In this document: piece by piece, positions 1 to 9,341 of the stretch
How positions within the stretch are numbered: the first letter of the stretch is position 1
How the letters are laid out: each line of letters opens with the position of its first letter
NCBI GenBank assembly: GCA_005889135.1
Contig: VBEK01000138.1
Location: forward strand, 21,921 to 85,920
DNA: 64,000 nucleotides
Source: Chloroflexota bacterium
Lineage (GTDB): Bacteria; Chloroflexota; Dormibacteria; Dormibacterales; Dormibacteraceae
Reading direction: 5' to 3'
Translations under genes and position numbers: made by a program
Notes under the pieces: model-generated
The model's database searches: none
The model's input: the letters and a program-made list of their open reading frames with translations, nothing else
What the model was told of the DNA's origin: nothing

Positions 1-58
1 CCAGCACCGGCCCCCGAAGGCGCAGGCTGCCGACCTCGACCGAGAGGTCGGGCTTCAC
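1..58 (-). CDS. pyrD: Dihydroorotate dehydrogenase, N-terminal fragment (pyrD)
   Basis: Only the first 19 or so codons are inside the window; the gene runs off the left edge. A GTG at 58-56 overlaps the TGA of pyrK in a GTGA junction. The peptide begins [19 protein letters not shown], which resembles the first strand of class 1B dihydroorotate dehydrogenases (a short strand, then 'L-x-N/G-P-V'). Position directly after pyrK, its electron-transfer partner, supports the call. The enzyme would oxidise dihydroorotate to orotate with NAD+ through the PyrK FAD and iron-sulfur centre. The identification rests on the short match plus context. Confidence 0.8.
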   Translation of the reverse strand, partial: MKPDLSVEVGSLRLRGPVL

Positions 59-807
59 GCGCCCACCGCGTAGTGCAGGTGTGACGGCAGCGCGCTCCAG
101 TCGACGTCCCCGGCGCGGTAGACCGGTCCCTCCGTGCACGCGCGGTCGTAGCCGCCGCGGTGGAGCGGCACGGCGCAGCCGAGGCAGACGCCGGTGCCGC
201 AGCCCATGTAGGTCTCCACCGCCACCTGGGCATGAGGCCAGCGCTCGGCCGCGGCCGCGAGCATGGGGTTCGGACCGCATGCCAGGACGAGGTCGGCGTC
301 GGGCGCGGCCACCACCGCCGTGCCGTGAAACCCCTGGGAGCCGTCGTCTGTCGCCCAGATCACGCGGTCGCCATCGGCCTCGGCGCAGAGGTCGGCCGCG
401 GTCCGCGCGCCGTGCACCCACGTCACCTCCATACCCGCCGCCCTGGCGTCACGCACGGCGAGGGGCATCGGCGCGACTCCGAGGCCGCCGCTGACGAGGA
501 CGACGCCGGAGCCCGTCATCTCGAACCCGCGGCCCAGCGGCCCTAGACAGCTGACCCGGTGGCCGATCTGCATCGCCAGCAGCTGCTCGGTACCCACGCC
601 GACCGCCTTGAGCACCACCTCGATGTGCGAGTCCTCCGCCCGGTAGACCGAGAACGGCCGGCGGAGCAGCGGGCCCGGTGTCCACCCGATGTTGACGAAC
701 TGGCCCGCACGGACCGAATTCGCAATCTCCGGCGCGTGGAAGCCGAGGACGAACATCCCGCGGGCGACCTGGCGCCGGCCGGTCACGGGCGCGTCAACGA
801 GGAACAA
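55..807 (-). CDS. pyrK: Dihydroorotate dehydrogenase electron transfer subunit PyrK
   Basis: A 250-residue protein of the ferredoxin-reductase-like PyrK family. It passes electrons from dihydroorotate (oxidised by PyrD) to NAD+. The flavin-binding motif R-R-P-F-S-V-Y lies near residue 50, the glycine-rich nucleotide-binding segment V-S-G-G-L-G-V-A-P near residue 105, and a C-terminal cysteine cluster C203, C208, C211 and C224 (C-x4-C-x2-C-x12-C) ligates the [2Fe-2S] centre. Length is normal for the family. The ATG at 807 lies 14 bases inside the end of carB, and the stop overlaps the pyrD start, so it is a middle gene of the pyr operon and probably shares PyrR control. Confidence 0.95.
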   Translation of the reverse strand: MFLVDAPVTGRRQVARGMFVLGFHAPEIANSVRAGQFVNIGWTPGPLLRRPFSVYRAEDSHIEVVLKAVGVGTEQLLAMQIGHRVSCLGPLGRGFEMTGSGVVLVSGGLGVAPMPLAVRDARAAGMEVTWVHGARTAADLCAEADGDRVIWATDDGSQGFHGTAVVAAPDADLVLACGPNPMLAAAAERWPHAQVAVETYMGCGTGVCLGCAVPLHRGGYDRACTEGPVYRAGDVDWSALPSHLHYAVGA

Positions 808-3800
808 ATGCGCCTCGCCACTCGTCGATGGTCCTGACCTCCATCTGCTCGCGCGCGTAGACCGCGGACTCGAGCAGCGCGCTCGCGGTGTCGAGGGACG
901 TCAGGCACGGGATGCGCCGCTCGACCGCGGCACGCCTGATCTCGAAGCCGTCCTTGATCACGGGGTTGCCGTCGCCGGCGTCCTCATAGATGTTCGACAT
1001 CGTGTTGATCACGAGCTGCACCTCGCCTCCCACGATGGCGTCGACGACGGTCGGTCCCTCCTCGCCGATCTTGGCCACCACCCGCGGCGAGAAGCCGGCC
1101 GCGCGCAGCGCGCGAGCGGTGCCGTCGGTGGCCACCAGCTTGCACCCAAGCTGCACCAGCCGGGAGGCGATCGGGAAGAGCTCGGGCTTGTCCGCGTCGG
1201 CGATGGTCAGCAAGGCGGCGGAGCCGCGCTCCAGGTGCATGCCCGACGCGAGGAAGGCTTTGCGCAGCGCCTCGTTGAGCGTTCGCGCGATGCCGATCGC
1301 CTCGCCGGTCGACTTCATCTCCGGACCGAGGTAGGAGTCGACCTTGGCCAGCTTGTTCATGGAGAAGACCGGGGCCTTGACCGCCACCAGGTCCTGTCGC
1401 GGCACCAGCCCCGTCGACCAGCCGAGGTCGGCGAGCGTGCGGCCGAGCATGACGTTTGTCGCCAGCCGCACCATCGGCACTCCGGTCACCTTGGAGAGGA
1501 AGGGCACGGTCCGCGACGCACGTGGGTTGACCTCGAGCACATAGACGCGTCCGCGATGGACGACGTACTGGACGTTGACCAGGCCGCGCAGGCGCAGGTG
1601 CCGAGCGATCCGGACCGTGTAGTCGACGATCAGGTCGATCTCTCCGCGCTCGAGACCTGGGGCGGGATAGACCGCGTAGGAATCACCCGAATGCACTCCG
1701 GCGCGCTCCACGTGCTGCATCACGCCGGGGATCACGACGGTGTCGCCGTCCGCGATCGCGTCCACCTCGACCTCGACGCCCTGGAGGTACTTGTCGACCA
1801 GGACCTGGCCCCGCGGCATGGCGCCAACCGCCGACACCATGTAGCGGCGGAGCTCCTCGCGGTTGCGCACGATCTCCATGGCCCGGCCCCCGAGAACGTA
1901 GGACGGACGCACGAGCACCGGGTAGCCGCACCGCTCGGCGATGGCCTCGGCCTCCTCGACGGTCGTGGTCGTGCCGCCCATCGGCTGCGGGATGCCGATC
2001 GCGTCCAGGGAGCGCGCGAAGGCGCGCCGGTCCTCGGCGAGGTCGATCGCCTCCACGCTCGAACCCAGGATCGCGACCTGGTGCTCGTCGAGCGGCTGGG
2101 CGAGGTTGATCGCGGTCTGGCCGCCGAACTGGACGAGCGCGCCGCTGGCCTCTTCCGCGCGCACCACGTGCAGCGCCCCGTCGAGGTCGAGCGGCTCGAA
2201 GTAGAGGCGGTCAGACGTATCGAAGTCCGTGGAGACGGTCTCGGGGTTGGAGTTCACCATCACCGCGCGGACGCCGGCCTCGCGGAGCGCCCAGGCTGCG
2301 TGGACGGAGCAGTAGTCGAACTCGATCCCCTGGCCGATGCGGATCGGTCCGGAACCGATGACCGCGACGGTGCGTTGAATCGCGACTTCACCGTTCACGG
2401 GAAGGTGGCCGTCGGGCGGGACAGCCTCGTCCTCCTCCTCCCAGCAGGAGTAGTAGTAAGGCGTTGCGGCCTCGAACTCTCCGGCGCAGGTGTCGACCAG
2501 CTTGTAGGTGGGATGAGCCGGCTCGACGCTCTCGCCCCGCAGCGCGGCGATCATCGCGTCCGAGAAACCCGCGCGTCGCAGCTCCCGCACGTCGCCGTCC
2601 GACTCGACCTGGGCGATGCTGGCCAGCCGGTCGATAAACCAGCGGTCGATGCCGCTCCGATCGGCGAGCGAGCCCGCATCGGCGCCGTGGCGGAGCGCAT
2701 CGAGAAGCGCGAACAGGCGCCGGTCGTTGGGCTCGTCGATGGTGTCGGCGGACATCTCCCAGGTCGCCGGAGGTTTCTGCTCCAGCGAGCGCATCGCCTT
2801 GACCAGGGCGGCTTCGAAGGTCCGCTCCACGGCCATGACCTCACCGGTGGACGCCATCTGAGTGCCCAGGCGACGATCGCCGGCCGGGAACTTGTCGAAC
2901 GGCCAGCGCGGAATCTTGACCACGCAGTAGTCGACGGCGGGCTCGAAGGCGGCGAACGTGCGGCCGGTGATCTCGTTGCGGATCTCCTCGAGGCGCCGGC
3001 CGACCGCGACCTTCGCTGCGACGCGCGCGATCGGGTAGCCGGTCGCCTTCGACGCCAGCGCGGACGAGCGGCTGACCCGCGGGTTCACCTCGATCACGAA
3101 GTACTGCGAGCTCCGGGGATCGAGCGCGAACTGGACGTTGCACCCTCCCTCGATGCCCAGGGCGCGGATGATGCGGATGGCCGACGAGCGGAGCATCTGG
3201 TGGTCGCGGTCCGAGAGGGTCTGCGCCGGCGCGACGACGATCGAGTCGCCCGTGTGCACCCCCATCGGGTCCAGGTTCTCCATGTTGCAGACCGTGATGC
3301 AGGTGTCCGCGCCGTCGCGCATGACCTCGTACTCGATCTCCTTCCAACCCCACAGCGAGCGCTCGATCAGGACCTGGTGGATCGGCGACGCCGCGAGCCC
3401 GCGCGCCGCGATGCGCTCGAGGTCGGCCTCGGTGGTGACGAATCCACCGCCGGTGCCGCCCAGCGTGTAGGCGGGCCTGATGACGAGAGGCAGCCCCGCC
3501 TCGGCCGCGAACTCCTTGACGGCATCCAGCGACTGGCACACGCGTGAAAGCGGGACGGGCTCGCCGATGTCCTCGAGCGTCTGCTTGAAGGCCTGGCGGT
3601 CCTCGGCCCTGCGGATGGTGTCGATCGAGGCGCCCAGGAGACGCACCTTGTGCCGCTCGAGCACGCCGGCGTTGGCCAGGTCGGTGGCTAGGTTCAGGCC
3701 GGTCTGGCCACCAAGCGTGGGCAGCAGCGCGTCGGGCCGCTCGCGCTCGATGACCTTCTCCACAGCCTCGACGGTCAGCGGCTCGAGGTAGACGCGGTCG

Positions 3801-5149
3801 GCCACCTCCTCGTCGGTCATGATCGTCGCCGGGTTGGAGTTGACGAGGACGGTCTCGATCCCCTCCTCCCGCAGCGCCTTGCACGCCTGCGTCCCCGCAT
3901 AGTCGAACTCGGCGGCCTGGCCGATCACGATCGGCCCCGAGCCGAGGATGAGGACCTTGCGCGGACGCGGCTCATCTTTCATTCCCGAAACCGCGCGGAC
4001 GAGCGGGGCGCGCTCCCGGACCATGTCCAGGAACCGGTCGTACAGGTACTGGTTGTCCTGCGGCCCGGGGCAGCCCTCGGGGTGGTACTGGACGCTGAAG
4101 GCCGGCAGCGCGCGGTGGCCGAGACCCTCGACGGAGCCGTCGTTGAGGTTGCGCTGCGAGACGTAGAAGTCGCCGTGCGGAATCGACGCCGCGTCGACCT
4201 GGAACTCGTGGTTCTGGCTGGTGATGTGCACGCGGCCGGTGTCGAAGTCCTTGACCGGGTGGTTGGCCCCGTGGTGTCCATACGGCAGCCGCGACGTCGT
4301 GGCGCCGGCCGCGCGGCCGAGGATCTGGTGGCCGAGGCAGATGCCGAACATTGGCATCTGGCCCAGCGCCTGGCGCGCCAGCTCGACAGGCCCTTCGAGC
4401 ACGGCCGGGTCACCCGGCCCGTTCGAGAGCACCAGGCCGTCCGCGCCCGCGGCCTGGACGTCCGCCCAAGTGGCCGTGTGGGGAAGCACGACCACCCGGC
4501 ACCCCCGCTCCCGGAGCGAGCGCAGGATGTTGGCCTTCACGCCGTAGTCGACGACCGCGATGACGAGTCCCCGGCCGTCGGCGCGGGGCCCTGTCCTGAG
4601 CTCCGGCGGCAGCGGCTCGAGCCACTCCTCGCGCTGCGTGCGTGAGGTCTCGGCCACCAGGTCCTGCTCGCCGAGCGGGGTCACACGCCGGGCCGAAGCG
4701 GTCAGCTCCGCCAGGCGGGCCGCCCCGATCGGCCCGGCCTCGTGCACCAGCACCGCGCGAAGGGCGCCGTGTGTGCGGATGTGGCGCGTCAGCGCCCGGG
4801 TGTCGATCTCGGCGATCGCGGGCACGTTCCAGCGGCGAAGGTACTCGTCGAGCGAGGCCTCGCTCGAGTGATGGCTGGGCGCCGGGCAGGCCCAACGGAC
4901 GATCAGGGCGCGAGCCCACGGCCGAGCGGACTCGGCGTCCGCATCACGCACGCCGTAGTTGCCCTGCAGCGGGTAGGTCATGCACACCATCTGGCCGGCG
5001 TAGGAGGGGTCCGTGAGGACCTCCTGGTAGCCGGTCATGGCGGTGTTGAAGACGACCTCGCCCTCGCCGACCACGTCTGCGCCGAGCGGCGCCCCGACGA
5101 AGGCGCGACCGTCCTCGAGCACCAGCGCGGCTTGTGCTTTAGCCGGCAA
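794..5149 (-). CDS. carAB: Carbamoyl-phosphate synthase, small and large subunits fused (CarA-CarB)
   Basis: One uninterrupted 1451-residue frame carries both halves of glutamine-dependent carbamoyl-phosphate synthase. Residues 1-389 are CarA, with the amidotransferase nucleophile in G-I-C-L-G-H-Q (about residue 270) and the catalytic His in Y-H-P-E-G. Residues 390-1451 are CarB, with two ATP-grasp halves, each starting I-L/V-G-S-G-P-I, and a C-terminal MGS-like regulatory domain. The join is direct: [10 protein letters not shown] with no linker, and the Met (ATG at 3982-3980) sits where a separate CarB would start. A TGA overlaps this ATG in another frame, so a one-base indel would restore two genes. 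Bacterial CarA and CarB are normally separate chains. The gene overlaps pyrR upstream by 11 bases and pyrK downstream by 14. Confidence 0.93.
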
Positions 5150-5678
5150 CGATGACCGCCTGGTCGAGACCGTCCTCCTCGGCCACCAACACCTCGATGC
5201 GCTCCGAGTCAGCGGTCGGGACGTTCTTGCCGACGTAGTCGGGACGGATCGGGAGCTCGCGATGGCCGCGGTCGACGAGCACGGCCAGCTGGATGGCGCG
5301 CGGCCGGCCGAAGTCCATGAGAGCGTCCATGGCCGCGCGCGCCGTGCGCCCGTGATGGATGACGTCGTCGACGAGGACGACGACCCTGCCGTCGATCTCG
5401 GGGATCTCGCTGGCCGGCCTCCGGCCCTCGCGCGGCCGCAGGTGAAGGTCGTCGCGGTGGCTGGTGACGTCGAGTCTCCCGAACCGCACCTCGGTCTCCT
5501 CGAGCTGGCTCAGCGTCGCCGCAAGCCGGCGCGCGAGCACGTCGCCCTTGCTGACGATGCCCACCAGCACCACGCCGTCCACGCCGCGGTTGCGCTCGAC
5601 GATCTCGTGGGCGATGCGTGAGAGCGAGCGCCGGATCTGGTCGGCGTCCATGACCGTGGCCTTGAGGGTGACGCTCAC
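5139..5678 (-). CDS. pyrR: Bifunctional pyr operon regulator / uracil phosphoribosyltransferase PyrR
   Basis: A 179-residue PyrR. The PRPP-binding loop [13 protein letters not shown] is clear, and the N-terminus ([13 protein letters not shown]) aligns with known PyrR proteins. Family members bind UMP or UTP and then a hairpin in pyr mRNA, lowering expression; many also convert uracil plus PRPP to UMP. The start chosen is the GTG at 5678, which forms a GTGA overlap with the preceding 60-codon ORF. An in-frame ATG at 5651 would remove residues conserved in the family. The gene lies after pyrB and before carAB. Its likely target is the hairpin in front of pyrB at 6796-6813. Confidence 0.93.
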   Translation of the reverse strand: MSVTLKATVMDADQIRRSLSRIAHEIVERNRGVDGVVLVGIVSKGDVLARRLAATLSQLEETEVRFGRLDVTSHRDDLHLRPREGRRPASEIPEIDGRVVVLVDDVIHHGRTARAAMDALMDFGRPRAIQLAVLVDRGHRELPIRPDYVGKNVPTADSERIEVLVAEEDGLDQAVIVAG

Positions 5679-5857
5679 GTCATGACCGACCTGCTGGCGG
5701 CACCGAGAGATTCGGTGCACATGCGGCCCAGATGGGAGGAGACGACGAGCACCGCAGCGAGCGCATCCGTGATGCGTGAGCGAGGAGCGCAGGAGTTCGA
5801 CGATGCAGATGGGCTGCATGGGCGCCGAAGATCCGGTGACGTCGGCGGGGCGGTCAT
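5675..5857 (-). CDS. Possible small coupled ORF between pyrB and pyrR (60 codons)
   Basis: A 60-residue reading frame fills the gap between pyrB and pyrR exactly. Its ATG overlaps the pyrB stop (ATGA at 5857-5854) and its TGA overlaps the pyrR GTG (GTGA at 5678-5675), the same junction type used throughout the operons here. The peptide is Ser/Arg/Pro-rich with a short hydrophobic stretch (A-L-A-A-V-L-V-V) and three Cys, and resembles nothing I recognise. Two functions are possible: a real small protein, or a translated spacer that carries ribosomes from pyrB into pyrR. Chance alone is unlikely to give both overlaps, but no homologue is known to me. Confidence 0.45.
   Translation of the reverse strand: MTAPPTSPDLRRPCSPSASSNSCAPRSRITDALAAVLVVSSHLGRMCTESLGAASRSVMT
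5700..5718 (-). promoter_or_regulatory. Short hairpin upstream of pyrR
   Basis: In the mRNA sense the sequence is GCACCGA, a 5-base loop (ATCTC), then TCGGTGC: a perfect 7-bp stem ending about 20 bases before the pyrR GTG and inside the 60-codon ORF. The loop is not the CNGNGA type recognised by PyrR and no U-tract follows, so it is neither a PyrR loop nor a terminator. It could modulate translation of pyrR or be incidental. Confidence 0.3.
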
Positions 5858-6780
5858 GTAAGCAACTTCTCCAGGAGGGCCATGCGGACCTGGAGTCCGT
5901 TGCGCGCCTGCCGGAAGTACGCGGCCCGCGGGTCGTCGTCGACGTCGGGCGTGATCTCGTCGACGCGCGGGAGCGGGTGCATCAAGACCGCGTACTTGCG
6001 CATGCGCGCGAGCGCGTCCTTGTCAATCCGGTAGACGCCCCTCACCTTGTCGTACGTCTCGAGGTCGGTGAAGCGCTCCTTCTGGATGCGTGTCATGTAG
6101 ACCACGTCGACCTCGGGAAGCACCCCAGCGAGGTCCTCCGTCTCCAGCCACGGCACGTGGTGCTCGTCGAGGTGCGCCTTCAGGTCTTCCCGCATCGCGA
6201 CCTCGGGCGGGGCGACGAACCACACCTTGACGTCCTTGAACTTGCTCAGCAGGTAGGTCAGCGAGCGCACGGTCCGGCCGTTAGCCAGATCGCCGACCAT
6301 GGCCACCCGCACGCCGTCGACCTTGCCGAGCTCGGCGCGAACGGTGTACAGGTCGAGAAGAGCCTGCGTCGGATGCTGGCCGGGACCGTCACCGGCGTTG
6401 ATGACCGGCACCGTGCTCACGGCGGCGGCGCGCCTGGCGGCCCCCTCCTCCTTGTGGCGCAGGACGATCACGTCCGCGTACCCGCTGACGATGCGGATCG
6501 TGTCCTCCAGCGTCTCGCCTTTGGCGGCGGAGGAGAACTCGCGCGCGTTGTCGGTGCCCATCGTCTGGCCGCCGAGGCGCAGCATCGCCGCCTCGAACGA
6601 CAGCCGCGTACGCGTCGAAGGCTCGTAGAACAGCGCTGCCATCACCTGGCCGGCCAGGCGGCCGATGAAGCGATGAGGCTCGCGCTTGATCTCGTCCGCG
6701 CGCGTGAACAGCTCCTCGAGAAGGGCACGGGAGAACTGCTGACTTTCGACCACGTGGCTCAGCCGCGAAGCGACGGCCAT
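5854..6780 (-). CDS. pyrB: Aspartate carbamoyltransferase catalytic chain PyrB
   Basis: A 308-residue protein that condenses carbamoyl phosphate with aspartate to carbamoyl-aspartate, the committed step of pyrimidine synthesis. The carbamoyl-phosphate loop S-T-R-T-R is at residues 55-59. The H-P-T-Q motif and the C-terminal H-P-L-P-R motif are present, and the length matches the family. The ATG at 6780 has a strong ribosome site (AAGGAG at 6794-6789) placed immediately after a PyrR-type hairpin. It is the first gene of the minus-strand pyr operon. No pyrI regulatory chain or pyrC is present nearby, so feedback control is probably through PyrR on the mRNA. Confidence 0.97.
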   Translation of the reverse strand: MAVASRLSHVVESQQFSRALLEELFTRADEIKREPHRFIGRLAGQVMAALFYEPSTRTRLSFEAAMLRLGGQTMGTDNAREFSSAAKGETLEDTIRIVSGYADVIVLRHKEEGAARRAAAVSTVPVINAGDGPGQHPTQALLDLYTVRAELGKVDGVRVAMVGDLANGRTVRSLTYLLSKFKDVKVWFVAPPEVAMREDLKAHLDEHHVPWLETEDLAGVLPEVDVVYMTRIQKERFTDLETYDKVRGVYRIDKDALARMRKYAVLMHPLPRVDEITPDVDDDPRAAYFRQARNGLQVRMALLEKLLT

Positions 6781-6795
6781 AAAAGAATCTCCTTC

Positions 6796-6813
6796 CCTGG
6801 CTCTCTGGCCAGG
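6796..6813 (-). promoter_or_regulatory. PyrR-binding loop in the pyr operon leader
   Basis: The mRNA reads CCUGGC, loop CAGAGA, GCCAGG: a perfect 6-bp stem closed by a hexaloop that fits the CNGNGA consensus of known PyrR-binding loops. The hairpin ends two bases before the AAGGAG ribosome site of pyrB. No terminator follows. This geometry matches translational repression by PyrR as described for Mycobacterium smegmatis, rather than the transcription attenuation of Bacillus. Binding of UMP-charged PyrR would sterically block ribosome entry and, through coupling, the downstream genes. Confidence 0.82.
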
Positions 6814-6851
6814 ACTTAAAGGCGAGCTCGCGACAGTCTATCACCACCCGG

Positions 6852-6857
6852 TAACCT
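6852..6857 (+). promoter_or_regulatory. Putative -10 element TAACCT of a leaderless gene
   Basis: TAACCT lies exactly 8 bases before the GTG of the zinc-ribbon gene at 6866, which has no Shine-Dalgarno sequence. The same hexamer at the same distance precedes the genes at 13250 and 54773. This fits a TANNNT -10 box with transcription starting at the start codon. No convincing -35 box is visible. Confidence 0.45.
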
Positions 6858-6865
6858 AGCCAGCC

Positions 6866-7242
6866 GTGAACAGGCGGCCCGGACACGTCGACGTCACCAC
6901 CGAGGTCGGTTTCTGCAACTTCTGCAACCGCACCCGGAACCTGCGCCGCGAACAGCATCACCTCGGCGCGCTGGTGCGCACCATTGTCAGCTGCGAGACG
7001 TGCCATCGAACACTGTCCAGCTCGGTGGGTGTGGCGTCGACGGAGCCAGAGCCGGCGGCCGCACCCGCGTCGCAGCCTGAGCCGGCCAAGGCCGAGGTCG
7101 CGGCGGAGGAGAAGGCAAAGCCCAAGCGCGCGCCCGCCAAACCCGCGCCGGCGAAGCGCGCGACCAAACCCAAGGCGACTGGTAAGGCGAAGGTCCCAGC
7201 CAAACCGCGATCGACGGCGACGAGGCGAACGTCCAGGAACAA

Positions 7243-7246
<4 letters not shown>
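6866..7246 (+). CDS. Zinc-ribbon protein with lysine/alanine/proline-rich histone-like tail
   Basis: A 126-residue protein. Residues 1-50 hold two Cys pairs, C17-x2-C20 and C43-x2-C46, an arrangement expected to bind one zinc ion. From residue 60 to the end the chain is low-complexity, first acidic (E-P-E-P) and then strongly basic with many P-A-K and K-P-K repeats like a histone H1 tail. It has no membrane segment. A nucleic-acid-binding role is plausible from the basic tail but unproven; I do not recognise the family. The GTG start has no ribosome site and may be leaderless. The stop overlaps the start of the ABC gene, so the two are co-transcribed. Confidence 0.75.
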
Positions 7247-7879
<633 letters not shown>

Positions 7880-8983
7880 GAGCTGCGCGAGATCCTGCGC
7901 GACCGCCGGACGATGATCGCCATCGGTCTCGCCGCGCTGGCGACACCGATCGTTCTTTACGTGATCTCCCAGGTCACGGTGCGCTCGGCGACGCAGACCT
8001 ACACCGTCGGTTACAAGGGCGAGATGCCGGCGGGCCTGGACATCCTCTTCAACGCGACCAGCCTGAAGCTCGAGCAGGTGGCGGATCCGGTGGAGGCGGC
8101 CAAGGCGCAGGTCGACGTCGGCCTGGTCTTCACGCCTCAAGGCGTCGACGAGTACTACGACCCGACCCGGCAGAGCGCGCAGATCACCGACATCCGGATC
8201 CAGACCGTGGTGAGCCGGTACGACGCGGCCAAGATCGCGGCGACGCTGCAGGAGAGGGGAGTCGACCCATCGGTCCTCAACCCGCTGCCCGTGACGCAGC
8301 ACCCCCTGACCTCGCCCGAGCAGGCCGCCCAGAACGCGTTCCTCAGTTTCTTCCTGCCCTACATGCTGATCACGATGACCCTCACCGGAGGCCTGTCCGC
8401 CGCGCTGGACACGTCGGCGGGGGAGCGCGAGCGCAAGACACTGGAGAGCCTGCTGCTCACCCCCGCGCCGCGCAGCCAGGTTCTGGTTGGGAAGATCCTT
8501 GCGGTCAGCGTCGTCGGCCTTGCGGGCGCGATGGTGGCGATCGTCTCCATGCTCGTCGCGCTCAGCCAGATCAAGTTCGGCGCCCAGGGGCAGCCGACCC
8601 ACATCGTCCTCACGCCCCTCGCCGCGAGCGTGATGGTGTGGCTGGCGGTCCTGCTCGCCGGCGCGTTCGCGTCGATCACGATCACGCTCGGCACGCTGGC
8701 GAGGAACTTTCGCCAGGGCCAGGCCTACGCGACGCCGCTGTACTTCGTGACGATCTTCCCCGCCTCGCTCGTGCTGTTCATCCCCGACTTCAACCCCAGC
8801 CTCGGCTACTACCTGATCCCGATCCTGAACGCGGTGCTCGTGCTCAGGGACGCCATCGTCCACAACTCGGTGGCGCCGGCGGCGCTGGCGGTGACCTCGC
8901 TCAGCCTCTTCGTCACGGGTGCGCTGTGCTTCTACGCCGCCCTGAGGCTCTTCACGCGGGAGGCGCTTCTGGTTCGCTCCTGA
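7880..8983 (+). pseudogene. ABC-2 type transporter permease, NatB-like, 5' end lost
   Basis: From 7880 this frame reads E-L-R-E-I-L-R-D-R-R-T, the typical cytoplasmic start of NatB-type permeases shortly after their initiator Met, but no start codon or leading residues remain because the sequence joins straight onto the ATPase gene. What follows is a full permease: a first membrane helix, a large extracytoplasmic domain (about residues 40-150), then five or six more helices with the conserved G-E-R-E-R-K-T-L-E-S-L-L-L-T-P-A motif. An internal ATG at 7913 could start a truncated chain of 356 residues. Family members export sodium or other cations, or drugs; the substrate here is unknown. Confidence 0.78.
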
Positions 8984-9018
8984 GCCGGCCGCGGTGGCAA
9001 ACTGTTTCCAGAGCAGCC

Positions 9019-9324
9019 ATGCGCCGGCGACTGGAGCTAAGGGACCTACGGAGCCTCGAGCGGAGGAGCATGTACTCGATCTTTCACCCGCTCGACGTCA
9101 ACGAGCGCCTGCCCCGGGAGCTGATCATCGAGGGCCGCCGCTACCGCTGGCTCGACCGGCGCATGTTCGACATCGTCGGCTTCCTGTACCTGCCGGCGTT
9201 GATCCTGGCGATCGTGGTCATGGGCTCGGCCAACCTGAGCCTTCTGCTGGCGTTCGCCCTCGCCGGGCTCGCGTTCATCGGAGTCTTCGCCTATATCGTC
9301 TCCGTCTCCGTCCGAGATCAGTAA
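9019..9324 (+). CDS. Small membrane protein of unknown function
   Basis: About 101 residues from the ATG at 9019, or 84 from the ATG at 9070, which is preceded by GGAGGA at short spacing. The first 50 residues are charged and soluble; the remainder forms two hydrophobic helices separated by a G-S-A-N turn (F-L-Y-L-P-A-L-I-L-A-I-V-V-M and L-L-L-A-F-A-L-A-G-L-A-F). It lies 35 bases after the NatB-like gene on the same strand and may belong to that unit. I do not recognise a family. Confidence 0.6.
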   Translation: MRRRLELRDLRSLERRSMYSIFHPLDVNERLPRELIIEGRRYRWLDRRMFDIVGFLYLPALILAIVVMGSANLSLLLAFALAGLAFIGVFAYIVSVSVRDQ

Positions 9325-9341
9325 CGGCGTATAACCGTCCC

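Noticed and set aside
689..3547. Very long plus-strand open frame opposite carAB, and similar long frames opposite purL, guaA and pycB
   Set aside because: Arg/His/Asp/Val-rich shadow translations of high-GC codons on the opposite strand; the genes they oppose have clear family motifs.
5700..5718. A second PyrR-binding loop before pyrR
   Set aside because: The loop sequence lacks the CNGNGA pattern.
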